Notes under the pieces: model-generated
What the model was told of the DNA's origin: nothing
What the model saw: only the letters and a program-made list of their open reading frames with translations
Databases searched by the model: none
Shown: positions 1 to 10,965 of the stretch, piece by piece
Position numbering within the stretch: position 1 is the stretch's first letter
How the letters are laid out: each line of letters starts with the position of its first letter
NCBI RefSeq assembly: GCF_001949145.1
Contig: NW_019091517.1
Span: 656,907 to 672,612, forward strand
Direction: 5' to 3'
Length of the DNA: 15,706 nt
Origin: Acanthaster planci
Taxonomy: Eukaryota; Echinodermata; Asteroidea; Valvatida; Acanthasteridae
Made by a program: the position numbers and the translations under genes

Positions 1-88
1 TCATATTTTCAAGGTCGGGATTCGAACTTGCGACTTCTCGCTTCCGGGTCAGGAAGCACTAACCACAGGAACGCCGCGAACTTGTTAT
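1..88 (-). mobile_element. tRNA-like head, probable tRNA-derived SINE (cut by window edge)
   Basis: Read on the minus strand, this stretch has an internal RNA polymerase III promoter. An A-box-like TGGTTAGTGC lies at the complement of 56-65, and a B box GTTCGAATCCC at the complement of 17-27, with ordinary tRNA spacing between them. Between the boxes is an anticodon-arm-like hairpin (GCTTCC at 52-57 pairing with GGAAGC at 40-45) with a 6-base loop instead of 7. The T stem pairs poorly and no acceptor stem can be formed, so this is not a working tRNA. The GTGGTTAGTG start of the A box resembles many eukaryotic tRNAs and tRNA-derived SINE heads. The body and tail would lie left of position 1, outside the window. 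The upstream edge near 88 is approximate. A lone decayed tRNA pseudogene is the alternative. Confidence is good for a tRNA-derived sequence and moderate for SINE. Confidence 0.7.
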
Positions 89-2560
89 TTTCGGAGAATA
101 AAAACTTAATTTTGATGATTTGAGAGATTCATTTTTGGGAAAAATCATCATTTGATATGAAAATTACAACTTCTTCTGTTGACAGTTGGCCAAAAAACAA
201 TCTTTCCCATTCTCTGCGCTTGAATTGGACAATTTTGAAGATTTTTGGCAAAAAAAATCCACTTTTCAATGTCGGGATTCAAAATCACAATTTCTGGAAA
301 AAATATCAAAACTCATCAAAAACTTGATCATTTAGTAAGAATCCAGTTTAAAGGCTTCAATAGTGCTGGCTATGCATTAGGAAATCAAATAATTCTTTAT
401 GCTAATGGTAAAAGAGAAACCACCCACAGATATCAACTCACACAAAAATGTCAGTACTGAGGTGTCGTTTCCTTTATTTTTGAAGTCTTGACAAGAAGTC
501 ACTGACAAATCTTCAAAAACAAATACTCAGCTTTATCAAAAATCTCAACACACTTTTCAATGTTTAATGGCAAGATGTTTATGCGCTTCAAGATATACTG
601 AAAGGTACAAGAAACTAAAAGATAAGACAAAAGCTCTAGCATAATTTTTCTGGCTTCAGAAGCAATTATTCTGAATTCATGTGTGGAAGTTGTGTAGGCC
701 TATTTAGTTCAAACAACTGCTAATTCCTTCACATCTGTGCGAGATTTCAAACTGTTAATATCAGATACCGAACTTTGTAAACCTTTTTCAGAAAATTGGG
801 TCGACATACCTTAGTTTTCAAAGAAAAGGGTTTCGAATTGTCAGGGGTTTTCGAAGTTCAATGCCTTACACGGAATTTGTGAGGGAACATAGCTGGGGAA
901 CATGGACATTGGATATTGAATAAACAAAGGTAAATTGAAGAAAAAAATGACTTCTAACCATAACGGCTTATTGAAGATTAAAGTTTATGACGTATTTTTA
1001 CCAGCAGTGTTAAAAATCTTAACTTATACTTATATTCTACTTTTTGCATTTACCATCAAACGTCCATTATTCTTGTTAAATTGATTTCTCCTAGCCAGTC
1101 CAAATCGGACAATGAACTTTTATTTTCAAAACTATTCGACTAAAACATCATAAAACACGAAAAGAACAGCATCAGCCTCCAGGATTTTCGTGGAAAACAA
1201 TCATTTGAAAATTCATTTTTCTTACATTAACAGGAATGGGGGAAAAGAAATTCAAGAGCTGCTAATGCTGAACGTTTTCAGTTTTGTATTCTTCTCCAAA
1301 ACAAAATTTCCTCTTGGCAAACACTGCAAAATATGATACACTATGTATTTCTTTCTGCTAGATTGTGCGTCCTCTTCCGGGAAAGTTAACATCTTTTTAA
1401 CATTCTAGAGTTCTTCTACTAAATGATAAAAAGAGGGGGGGGGGAAGTGTCATGAAAATTTGATAGCACAGTGTCTCATAAAGTATTTTGTATCCACAGC
1501 TGTTTAGAATGAGTTACAGCTTGTAACTTTGCATTCCACATTTACTGAGAAGTCTTGTTTTGAGCTTTGCAAATACTGTTTGCTGTACGTTTACTTTTCC
1601 TTGGAAAATGATTAAAATCTGTACAAGTTACAGGTTAGGCGACAATCAGTGCCAAGCTTTTAGAGTACAGATCCCATTCATTTTCGATGTTTTTCGACCC
1701 ATCTGCAAGCCTGAGGACCCCAGGGTGGACTGTAGACTTTTTCCTGCCGGCTCATTCACCTCGGTAGACGGCTTTAGGCCCAAGAAGCACCTGCAAGAAA
1801 GTACGACTACAATGTACCATTGGAATAATTGACTATGGGCTTGTAACTGCACTGTTGAAAATTTAAACATTGGTTTGGAAGGGGCTCCGAACACTGAAAA
1901 GAGTCCAACGAACAGCGAAAAGTACACCATCATTGACATGTGTATGGTTTCTCTCTATATGGGAAATGGGACTTTTGTATGTGAAACATGTTTTTTGACA
2001 ACCCAAGGCACAAGGAAATCCTTTGATAAATCCTTTGACAATGTCTTCTTTGTGCTCAGATACGGTCACACTGGGTATGACAAATATATGTACTTGTAGG
2101 TCCTACCTTGATTTCATTTTGACTGTAGCAAAGACAGGTTGACAACTGATAAATGCATCAATGCCAAACCCACGACGGGATCTTGAGTAAGGAAAAACAA
2201 GAAATTTAAACAAACTTAAAAGCTCGGCTACTCAATTTTCCAAGAGGCAGACAAGCTGCATCATCAGCCAAGTGGTCTTTAATATTCAGTTTGCTGTGTA
2301 CAGTGTATGGAAACCTCAATCTGATCCTGTAAGACCAAATTGGCGTTCTGCTTGATCATGTCCATTCACATGCACACATACACCCATGTTAGTAAGTTGT
2401 GCCTGTATTATAGAAAGTGTTGTTTTCAAAGAAGTGAATGGTTTTACAGTTTGATTCTTTTGTTCTACATGTGCCCTGATAATTGTGCAGTGCATATTAT
2501 TTGTGACTTGACTGCATTTCAAAAAGGGCCTTTAATTTACAAGGAGAAAACATGTACATG
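89..2560. other. Non-coding stretch, no gene recognised
   Basis: No conserved protein, RNA gene or long repeat is seen here. The open frames present are under 100 codons, mostly start at TTG, and overlap one another on both strands, as expected by chance in AT-rich DNA. A homopolymer of ten G lies at 1435-1444 and one TAGGCCTA word at 695-702. The TACATGTA word found 31 times in the rest of the window does not occur here. Around 268-290 the words GTCGGGATTC and ACAATTTCTGG loosely echo the B-box side of the SINE head, but the A box is missing. Intron or intergenic DNA is the best reading. Confidence 0.5.
1435..1444. repeat. Homopolymer of ten G
   Basis: Ten consecutive G bases sit in an AT-rich setting (preceded by AAAAAGA). 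Two nine-G runs occur elsewhere at 11074-11082 and 14171-14179. Such tracts are prone to length change and sequencing error. Confidence 0.8.
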
Positions 2561-2586
2561 TAGTAAGCCTTTTGCAAGTTAAATTT
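2561..2586 (+). repeat. Left terminal inverted repeat of the 298-bp element
   Basis: Pairs with 2833-2858 with mismatches only at the 16th and 24th positions. A TACATGTA word at 2555-2562 straddles its outer edge. Confidence 0.75.
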
Positions 2587-2832
2587 GAATAAAATTTGGT
2601 ACACTGCGTTATCCAACTGCACATGAACAAAATTTAAATTCCCCATACCTAAAGACACTGTAGTACCCCATGATTTTGGTGCAACCTTTTGCCTAGAGAC
2701 CACCTTCCCTGGAATGGACTAGTCCTTTGTACCCTTTCTCATCCTTTGCAAACAGCCTATTAGTGCGATGTTTCTCTTTACTAGGCAAAAGCCTGCAAGA
2801 TTCATGAAGAATCAAATTGTTATGTTCTGTTG

Positions 2833-2858
2833 AAGTTTAACTCGCAAAAGGCTTACTA
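2833..2858 (-). repeat. Right terminal inverted repeat of the 298-bp element
   Basis: Inverted complement of 2561-2586 (24/26). Because the repeat carries a stop codon in the same relative frame, chance open frames entering from either side both end in the residues SKPFAS. This is a neat by-product of the repeat, not evidence for genes. Confidence 0.75.
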
Positions 2859-5210
2859 ACCTCATTTATTGGTTTGCAATGACTTATAATTGTACAGAAA
2901 TTTTTACAGAGTAGTGACACACCAGACTCAGTAGTTTTGAAAGGTTTAGATGTACAGAGATCATCAGGCCCGTTGCTAAGGAGAAGCCTGGAGAGATCAG
3001 CAACTATCCCCTTCCCCATCACAACATAATAATTTATTGTTCTTGTGATGTGCAGGTCATATGCAGTGTGAACCTAACCCCATGCCTGATGCCGTTGATG
3101 GGGCAAACCATCAAACAGCTTTTTGCTCATCTGAGATAGGGCATTTTAATTTCATGTAGGCCTAGTCCATTTTCCTTCTCACATTATCACCGACTACTGT
3201 GGCAAATTTCAAACAATGGTACATTCTTCTGGTGATATAGAACTTATCACCACTGATTCTTTCATAGGATAGTCTCTGTATGAACTGAGCCCTCTTAAGT
3301 TCATTAACTTCAGCAATCAATAAAAGGGAGGTACAAGCTGGAGAACAATTAAAGATCCAAACATGCCAGACACACTAACAGTCACAAGATGTGGACAGCA
3401 GACAGACTAAAGAGGTTATGCGTCAACATAATCCTCCGAGGGCAAGAGATTCATTAAAATGGAATAGGCTAGAGTAAACCTTTTGTGCTTTTGTTGTAGA
3501 TGAATTTAAAAAACAGTCTCTGACACCATGGAGATGTTGGCAATCCACAACCTCTATTGCAAAAATTGGGTTGGAGATCACCAAAAACATGTGGCAACAT
3601 AGCCTTAAGTTTTAATTTATGTACCAGGTAACTTAAGCAAGCCAAAAACTCTTTTTCAACTCAAAAAAGCAATTTAATTCAACACTGACTATAGGGACTT
3701 GTCAAAGTTACATGCTGCAGTATGGAAAAGCAATTTATTTATCATTCCTAGAAAACAAACATTACTTTAGGCAGACACATGGTTTGTTGCCAATCTCTCT
3801 ATGGGTGTTTGTTGCCATGGTATAACAAATACATGTACATGTAAGTTGCTTAAAGTGCAGACACATGGCCACCCGCATCCATCCTTGCTGGCAGGAGTCC
3901 AAAGAAGTCCATAATTATAGCATTATTATATGTACAGTAACTGCATGCAGAAATTAAATAAAAAATCGTGAATTTGTTATAAATCAATGTAGTGTACTGA
4001 TGTGGCTGGCGTGAAAAGCTCACTTTGGCATAACCATTCAAAGCCAAGTAGAATACATGAAACCTACTGCCTTCCCTTAACACTCGCAGGAAATAAACAG
4101 ATAGCAGGGATCAGTTGGTAGCAACAGGCAGTGCCTGAATTCAAGCTGAAATTAAACAACTTAAATATGAAAATAGGTTTTAAGTAAAACTTTGAATTTG
4201 GATGTTAACATTTGATCTTTTGTATTTACAATTATAGAAATGATACCCATAGTACTCGTTTGTCCTGGCAGGGCTTATTCAAACCGTATTTGCGAACAGT
4301 GGAAGGACAACATGCTCTTCAAATCTATTCCTTAGTATTTAGGCATATGACACCCAACCAATTACAAGCATACATGTATGGGTTGGCATTCACTCATCCT
4401 GGTGGGGCTAGTGTTTAACTTTGATCAGTCTGAACATACTCAGTACAAGATGAATGGTTGGCAAGCATGCCAAGCATTTGGGCATGTGGATGTCAAGCTT
4501 GGCAAGTATTTTGACAAGCCCACCTGGTTTTTTTTTCTGTTAAATTGCCCAAATTCTAGAAAAGGTTTAAAGTAGAGACAAAATAAACCAGCAGCTTGGA
4601 AATACATGCCCAAGAGTCAAACCTTCCTCTCGAGGACTGTACTGGGAAAATCGGGTTTTCACATTTTTGCAATTGTGAATTTCAAGTCATTCGAGTTCAT
4701 TTACAGTTTCAGGCTTCCTATGGTGTTTCTTCAACAAATGTGCCAGCAGTGGTAGTTAAGAATGCTCACTTTTAGTAATATATCAGGTAATTTTAATCCA
4801 GTTTCATCAAAGAGAATTATTCCAACAGAATTATTTACATAATGCTATTCCATGGTAGTAAATGTTTGAAATGGGATGTTGGGGCTATGGGCATCAAAGG
4901 GCGGTGGCATAAACAGTTGTCTGCCCATCAGACAATACCCTTAGAGATGCCCAAATAGACCCACCATTAGAGAAAGTGAACTAAAAAAACAAAGTATATT
5001 ACACAACCAACTGAGAGTTTACATAAAAATATGTGTGGTTCTAAATGTCAGAAAAGATGTCAATTAAATTAAACATAACATTAAAGTCATCTGCCACAGA
5101 TGTAAAAGGATATTCCCATGGTTAATTGAATATTGGATATAAATAGGATTTGAACAGATATACATGTACACAGCAACCACAGGAATATCCAATTATAAAT
5201 TGGACACTCC
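2859..5210. other. Non-coding stretch with minor repeats, no gene recognised
   Basis: Only short, mutually overlapping open frames are present and none resembles a known protein. Visible details are one TAGGCCTA word at 3157-3164 and TACATGTA words at 3830-3843 (two overlapping), 4371 and 5161. A 12-base direct repeat GCAGACACATGG occurs at 3771-3782 and 3857-3868. A small hairpin TTGGCA/TGCCAA lies at 4458-4473, and a run of nine T at 4528-4536. Intron or intergenic DNA is likely. Confidence 0.45.
3771..3868 (+). repeat. 12-bp direct repeats flanking 74 bp
   Basis: GCAGACACATGG occurs at 3771-3782 and again at 3857-3868. The 74 bases between contain a TTTGTTGCCA word twice (3783-3792 and 3808-3817) and the double TACATGTA at 3830-3843. 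It could be a small insertion with a 12-bp target duplication, but no element ends are evident, so coincidence or local slippage is equally likely. Confidence 0.35.
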
Positions 5211-5609
5211 TTAAATTAAACAGGACACTCCTAAGGTTGATTGGCAAAATTCCATCAAAATAAACAAAAGGAATGGTTTTAATTCTAAATAGAACTTGGT
5301 ATCATTATGATTGACAAGCAATTGCTTTTCATTTACCACTTTCATCATATTGAGAAATTCTTGAAGTTCTGTTTCAACAAACAGATGCAAGTGTACAAGT
5401 GTTATAAGCAATGTTTCAAGTTTTAAGTACTTGTAGATCTGCTTGCAAAATGGATGAGCTCCGTACTGACAGTGTGCAACACTCAGAAAACTGGGCCATA
5501 ATCTCAGATTGCTATACTGATGATTTATAAATTCAAGGTCACAGAATGCTTCAAAATGAGCAAGATGTGGTAGCACTGTATTCACAAGATGGTTATAACC
5601 CCTGATCAC
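5211..5609 (-). CDS. Weak candidate exon, unrecognised protein
   Basis: A 132-codon open frame on the minus strand. Its first codon is GTG and there is no early ATG, so it could only be an internal or terminal exon. A possible acceptor (TGATCAG, ending at 5602) and a possible donor (GTAAATG at 5336-5330) bracket a 265-base exon, 5337-5601, open throughout in this frame. The residues are mixed, with His, Leu, Tyr and several Cys, and include HLVNTVLPHLAHFEAF and SVAHCQYGAHPFC. I recognise no domain. A frame of this length is expected by chance roughly once in every few windows of this composition, so the case rests on the protein-like composition and splice-like borders. Chance is at least as likely. 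Confidence 0.18.
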   Translation of the reverse strand: MIRGYNHLVNTVLPHLAHFEAFCDLEFINHQYSNLRLWPSFLSVAHCQYGAHPFCKQIYKYLKLETLLITLVHLHLFVETELQEFLNMMKVVNEKQLLVNHNDTKFYLELKPFLLFILMEFCQSTLGVSCLI

Positions 5610-8600
5610 AAGGATACATGTAAATGTTTAAAGGCTCTGAAAAGGATTGTAAAGCAGATTTCAGACACTGCACAACAGTGAGAAAAACAAGAACAGAAGT
5701 TCCAGTAGCACAATTTGGGAAGGAACCTAATATTGTGGTTTCAGTTGTGGAACTTGGTAAACTATACATGTAAGTTATCAACAGCTAAAGATTGAAAACT
5801 TTGAGGTGATTAAAAAAAATAACGGAACGGCAGATGGAACTTTCAAATTCTGCAAAAAAACTTGAGACCTGTGGATTGAAAAATAACTCATTCGTTGTAA
5901 TATCCCTGATTCTAGGAATTAAAATCAGGTTCCTTGATGCGTGAGGTTACTGTGTGGCAATTCATCAACGGGAGGTACACGTAGGCCTTGTTAGTGATAG
6001 GTTGAGTGCTGAGCATATTTGGCTGCAGTACGTTTTGTTCATCCACATTACACACCCAACTATACAACATTTATATGTTGACCTGGTAAAAGCAATTTCC
6101 AAAGAATTAAGACATTTCAGACACACACTGAACATTTTTTGCAACTCACACGCAATATTTTTGAGTCATGGTCAGTGCTCAGGAAAATGCTAATCAGGAA
6201 CTGACCATCAGCTGCACAGTATTAGAGCCTCATCAACGAATACAGTACAGGTACAACCTCACTGAGTGCCAACAGATGTTAGATGAGATTATAGTAAACT
6301 GCAATGTTGTACCTAACAGTTCCAAGTACTCTGATTTTCATATGATTTTACATGCACCTAGGGGGTTAGGGTTAATAAAATCATAAATAACTACTTTACT
6401 ATTATTCCAACTGACTTTAATACTGTGAGGTAGTAAATTTCAACAACAATGACATTCATTAGAATGGCAATTGTCTTGTTTTTCTTAAGCCTCACGAACA
6501 CTATATTTTATATTTAGTCATAGACATTACGCGTCTTAAGTATTTTGCAGAACCTATTGAACAATTAAATTCCAATATCCCACATGTACTTTAACTCAGT
6601 ATTTGTTTATATTGTTTTTCTTACGATGTAGATAGACTAATTCACTGATGCCATTACTTACAGTGTCCCCATCAGGCGTGCATTCCTAAACTTGATGCAT
6701 GCGTGATTTTGGTTAGCAGCGTACTCCCATTGACAGAGGAGGCATTTCAATGTGCATTTCATCTGTACATGCCCTTGGGGTCAACGCAGTTATGGCTCTT
6801 TATTCTTATCTGTCAACTGGTCATGACCCTTTTGCCCTAGTAAACATAACTTTTCTTGGGGTGTAGGTTCAGCAAGTCGAATTTAAGCCTTTTAAAGATT
6901 TTTAATGCCTCCCTTAATACCCTTTTCTATCTGGTGCTAGTCTCAAAAAACACAATCTTTGGGTCCAGGGGAAAAGCGGAGTATTGGATATTTCGCCGAC
7001 CAGCACAGCACATGTACACTGATTCATCCAATCACTGGAGGGAACACAGCACGTACATTTCTGTGCACAGAAAACCCTCACTTTTCCTGAATTACACCAG
7101 CGTTTACATTAATAATCCCAACTACCCTTGTACATTATTCTATTGAGATCTTTAATCCATGGGGCAACTATAAGGCCAATCCTGAGTTGACAAGCAATTG
7201 TGTCCTGGGTGGCAAGTCATTTTTTTTCCAGTTTTTTATGGACTCAGGACCAAGAGAGGCCTTGCTCTTGGTTGTGTGTCAATTATGATCTGCCAAGTAC
7301 ATGTATTGCCTTATATTTTCTAGAGTACAGGCTCAGGACTGGGGATTTTATCAAGTTTCTGATAATAATCTCAAAAATCACAGAATGTAACGGAATGAGC
7401 TGCAGAAATCAATGTCACAGGACGAAAAAAAGAAGTCACAATCATTACTTTTCAATAATGTGTATGCATAGTCAGTAAGGCCGGCATCTCTATACATAAA
7501 CCACTCATGCACATCATTTTGACAAAACAGGTGTTCACTTTGTCATTGGTTGTTTAAAATCTTGTCCATTCATGGGTCCTTTTTGCTTGGTGGAGAGTGC
7601 TTTTGTGTGTGACTTTTGATTCAGTAACCAAGATAATCCATTGCTTTTGGGCATAAGATTAGTAAGGGGTAATGCAGCATATACCTGTGTACAAAAATTG
7701 TTTATTTCTATGGAGTGAATTTTTATGTGTGGCCTTTGACAGAAGTGGCAAGTTTCTTTTGCTGTCCAGTGTATTATACATGTATGATGTTACAGACTAT
7801 GAACTTCTATGAGTAACCTTTACCTGAAGTATATTTGACATTGGGTAATTGAATTGGAAACGCAAAGTTAATTGCAAAGATAAAGTTGAAGTTTTACATG
7901 TAAAAATATATAATAAGAAAAAACTGGTTATCTCCTCAGAGATCAAAAATATTACAGAAACTGAGAGAATTTGTGTTCCCATGCATAACACCAGGTCACA
8001 TAGTGATGCAACACTACGCAAGATAGAAATGTGACATTAAAATAGAGGACTACGTCTGTTGAGAACAAGAGCACCTGGCTTTTGCACTTTGCGAGTTTGT
8101 TTGTGTTAATGTATTTTAGTCAGTATATGCAGAATTCATTCAAGGTTTAAGATGATGTCTCATGTACAAAACTTCACTTCATCATAATGTGACTCAAATT
8201 TTGACAAATTGCTCTGTACGTGAAACAAGTTTCACAACGATGGCACTTGTAACTCTTAATTAATACATTATACACACCATATGTACATGTACACTAGATT
8301 GAAGTGATTAAAAGTTGCCCAAGAAAACTTTGCACAAAGTCAAAGGGTTTTTGTAAAAAACTCGATGGTTTCACCTATGCAGTTTAATCAGTGGCCTACT
8401 TATAAAAATTGCTATATCTGGTGACCTCATGATGACATCATACCAATTTTCACATAAAATATGTCTTGATTTGAGTTTGTGCCAATGGTCACCATCAGAC
8501 ACATTGTTCTGGGGATGCACATGTATGGACCCAAAAGGAATTCGATTTTGTGGGCATGCCACATGAAGTGTGATGATATCCTCATCAAGCTTCGTATTTT

Positions 8601-9226
8601 TGTTGACAGGAAGGCAATGTACGGGTCTGCGTGTGCACACTCAACCTTACAATAATATTGCACAACACCAAAACAGCTCTCCCTTAAACTTTGTTCACAA
8701 TTTTACATGTACCAGTATCCATACAATTGCAGAGTAGTTAGTTGTTGAAACTATTAGTTGTTAAAATTCAGAAATTAACAAAAATATCTAGCTTGTTTTG
8801 GATTGTCACGGATATACCGGTAACTGTACATACATGAACCAATGCTTCAATGACATCAGCATCGATCAAAATACAAGCACAAAAAATATTACCAAAAAAT
8901 ATGCCCAAGCCACTAGCTTTTTACTGTCAACATTTTTACAGAGGAATTTCAGGAGAGCTAAATCAGCAACACAAACATGGTGTCTGAATGCATCGAGAAT
9001 GACAAACATGAGGAAACATGCTTATTAAATTATGCCATCCTGTCAAAGTAAACTTCAACAAGAAAAAATTAATGTTGCAGAGAAAATTTCTAATCTGAAC
9101 GCTTGATTATTTGTGGCTTTTCATTTATGTTTTGTTTCTATCAGGAAAAACATTATTAGCTAACCTGTTCAATATTGGGTAACACTTGTCATTTTCATTT
9201 GGAGAAAAAATTGTATGTGTTGGCCA
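5610..9226. other. Non-coding stretch, scattered short open frames
   Basis: No protein family or RNA gene is recognised. The most protein-like short frame is 6168-6386 on the plus strand, which starts with ATG and encodes 72 residues including QELTISCTVLEPHQ. It is well within chance length and lacks clear splice sites. TACATGTA words occur at 5615, 5765, 7298, 7777, 7895, 8284 and 8704. A compact hairpin GTGAAAC-AA-GTTTCAC lies at 8220-8235. The palindrome TACCGGTA occurs near 8815 and again near 13004. The stretch reads as intron or intergenic DNA. Confidence 0.4.
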
Positions 9227-9323
9227 GTCTTAAACGTGCAGTTAAGACAGGCTCAGGAGAATGGACACGACTAAGTTGCAAGTGAGGGAATTGTAAACGT
9301 TCATTCTCCTGAGCGGGTCTTAA
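9227..9323. repeat. Long inverted repeat / hairpin with alternative pairing
   Basis: The 22 bases at 9242-9263 are the inverted complement of 9302-9323 with two adjacent mismatches (20/22), leaving a 38-base loop. Pairing continues weakly outward (ACGTGC against the complement of GCACAT) and inward (GAATGGAC against GTTCATTC). A third copy of GTCTTAA at 9227-9233 can instead pair with TTAAGAC at 9242-9248 to make a small competing hairpin. It could be a very short foldback MITE, a microRNA-like precursor or a chance palindrome. The arms are seen directly; any function is inferred. Confidence 0.6.
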
Positions 9324-9970
9324 AGCACATACTTATTCCCTGCATTCATAAATACAATTTTAGTCAGGGAGTCAAAAGAAGTCAATACACGATAAATTTC
9401 AAGGATTTTGTTCAGGAATTTTCTGTTCATTTTCCCGAATACTATATTCCTTGTGCAAGTAGTCCAGAAGAATCTCCCTGTATGAACTTAAGAGCGCACA
9501 TAGTGAGTTCTGCATGAGCGGCACACACAGACTCTTGACCAATAGGAATGGATTAAGCTATCTCGTATCTAGGTGCCAGCACATTTTAAAGCAACTTGCA
9601 CAAATCACATCAGGTGTTATCAAATCTTAATACACAGTCACATTGCGTGTTGATTGATGGGGATCATGGGGGAATCTTCTAAAACTAGGGTGCAAATACA
9701 TGTCTTCAAAAAGTGATTTCAATTAAAATACGACTAATTCATTAAAAAGGTCACTGCACTTCATTGAACTGAGAGTGAGAAAACTGTCCTAAGCTCATGG
9801 GATGTGACAAACATGATGTCTGTCCATAGAACAAATATTACTTAATGAATAAACCAGCAGGGAAGCACGGCAGAACAATTTTAAAAGTGGCAAGACCACT
9901 TTTTAGACTATCAGGCATCAGCCATTGGCAGACTGATCCATTTAGTCCTATCCCATTACAGGATCTGCCA
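9324..9970. other. Non-coding stretch, nothing recognised
   Basis: No convincing open frame, RNA gene or repeat is seen. A chance-length plus-strand frame, 9845-10078, begins here and continues into the next region without resembling a known protein. Confidence 0.4.
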
Positions 9971-9994
9971 GGGGGGGTTGGCAGTCACCCCCCC
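9971..9994 (+). repeat. G7/C7 hairpin
   Basis: Seven G (9971-9977) are followed by a 10-base spacer and seven C (9988-9994), giving a perfect 7-bp GC stem. It is conspicuous in AT-rich surroundings. No U tract follows and the context is eukaryotic, so it is not called a terminator. Confidence 0.6.
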
Positions 9995-10965
9995 ATTGAA
10001 AAAGTGGGGTGCACTACTTCCTCTCCCCTTACTTCTTCCCCTGTCAGCAATTTTTGCAAGTATGATTTTGAAAAATGAAAACATGTGAACAAGTTTGGCT
10101 TATGACCAATTGTGCTCCTCATTCTCTAATTAAAGGATACAAATGTCTGTCCAAGTAACATACATACATGTAAGCTTAAACAATTAATCTTTCAAATAAT
10201 GTTTACATGTATCTGTGAATTGTCTTTCTGTAATTTTCAAATCATATCAAATTAAATGGATTGCAGCCACGTGTCAATAATCTGAATGTTTTCACTACTA
10301 AGTAAACCCTGTTTACTACATACGTCGGTCCTCAATGGGGAACAGAAATTTGAATTTGTTGTTAAGTTAAAAGTGATGCCGCTGAATGAAACATGTATAA
10401 AGTTTTCAGGATTTTGGATGGAACAGGAAGAAAAAACAAATTGCAGAAAACAATTAAGGGCTTCCACCCACTATGTGCAAAAGCGAAAAAGCTTCACAGA
10501 AGTGGCATATTTGACTGGGATTCAACATGTACGATACCATCATGATGAAATTATCATACATCCCTGATAGATGTTTCCTTTAATAACTTTTAACCCTGAA
10601 GGTAAAGTTTGATCGCAGTTAAGCTTGTAAATTAATCTACTAATGTGTTCGCCAGCCATGAATAAAAATTACTGCAAGTTTTTTGTGTGTCCAGCTGTTA
10701 CACTTAGCCTTTACAACATTAATGCACTAATGTTGGTCGTTCTATTGTCATTCAAGAGCAAGCATCTAAATTTAATATTCAGCAAAACGTAAACTTCATA
10801 AGTTCAAAACATTAAAATCTGATTAACATGTTGTTCAGTTTTCTTTGGAATGTGTCCTTTGGTCTTATCATACGTTTGACCAGTAAAGAGAAGCAAAGGT
10901 ACTTCATAGAAAAGTTGAAGGCATGATGGTCAGTCGACAAATATAAAAAGGAGAAGCTGCTGCAG
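9995..10965. other. Non-coding or unresolved stretch
   Basis: The only open frame of note is 10286-10567 on the plus strand (93 codons, TTG-like alternative start). It includes SVLNGEQKFEFVVKLKV and GIQHVRYHHDEIIIHP. It has a protein-like mix of residues but no recognised domain, and its length fits chance. TACATGTA words lie at 10165 and 10204. A variant polyadenylation signal ATTAAA is present on the minus strand at 10776-10771. It would lie about 190 bases downstream of the stop of the minus-strand frame at 10966, and is compatible with, but not proof of, a 3' end there. Confidence 0.3.

Larger units (their letters stand above)
2561..2858. mobile_element. MITE-like element with 26-bp terminal inverted repeats
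   Basis: The 26 bases at 2561-2586 are the inverted complement of 2833-2858 with two mismatches (24/26). Both ends begin with TAGTAAGCCTTTTGC read inward. The outermost TA on each side could be a TA target duplication of the kind made by Tc1/mariner-like transposases, which would make the mobile part 2563-2856. A nested inverted pair lies inside: CTTTTGCCTAG near 2686-2696 and CTAGGCAAAAG near 2782-2792. The roughly 250-base interior has no coding potential, so any movement would depend on a transposase supplied elsewhere. The family is not recognised. The inverted ends are seen directly; the transposon reading is inferred and rests on one copy. Confidence 0.6.

Noticed and set aside
245-460. 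71-codon plus-strand frame with basic residues
   Set aside because: Starts at TTG, has no recognised domain and is of chance length; its GTCGGGATTC word only loosely echoes the SINE B box.
5108-5190. GGATATTCC / GGAATATCC inverted pair
   Set aside because: Nine bases of AT-rich palindromic sequence 65 bp apart with no further pairing; likely chance.
6360-6376. GGGTTAGGGTTAATA resembles the animal telomere repeat
   Set aside because: Only about one and a half units; too short to be an interstitial telomere array.
3285-9494. 13-base shared word ATGAACTTAAGAG (inverted, near 3300 and 9482)
   Set aside because: Contains the palindrome CTTAAG and does not extend beyond the word, so it is not a convincing repeat.
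9971-9994. G7/C7 hairpin as a bacterial-type terminator
   Set aside because: The context is eukaryotic, there is no U tract after the stem and no gene ends nearby.
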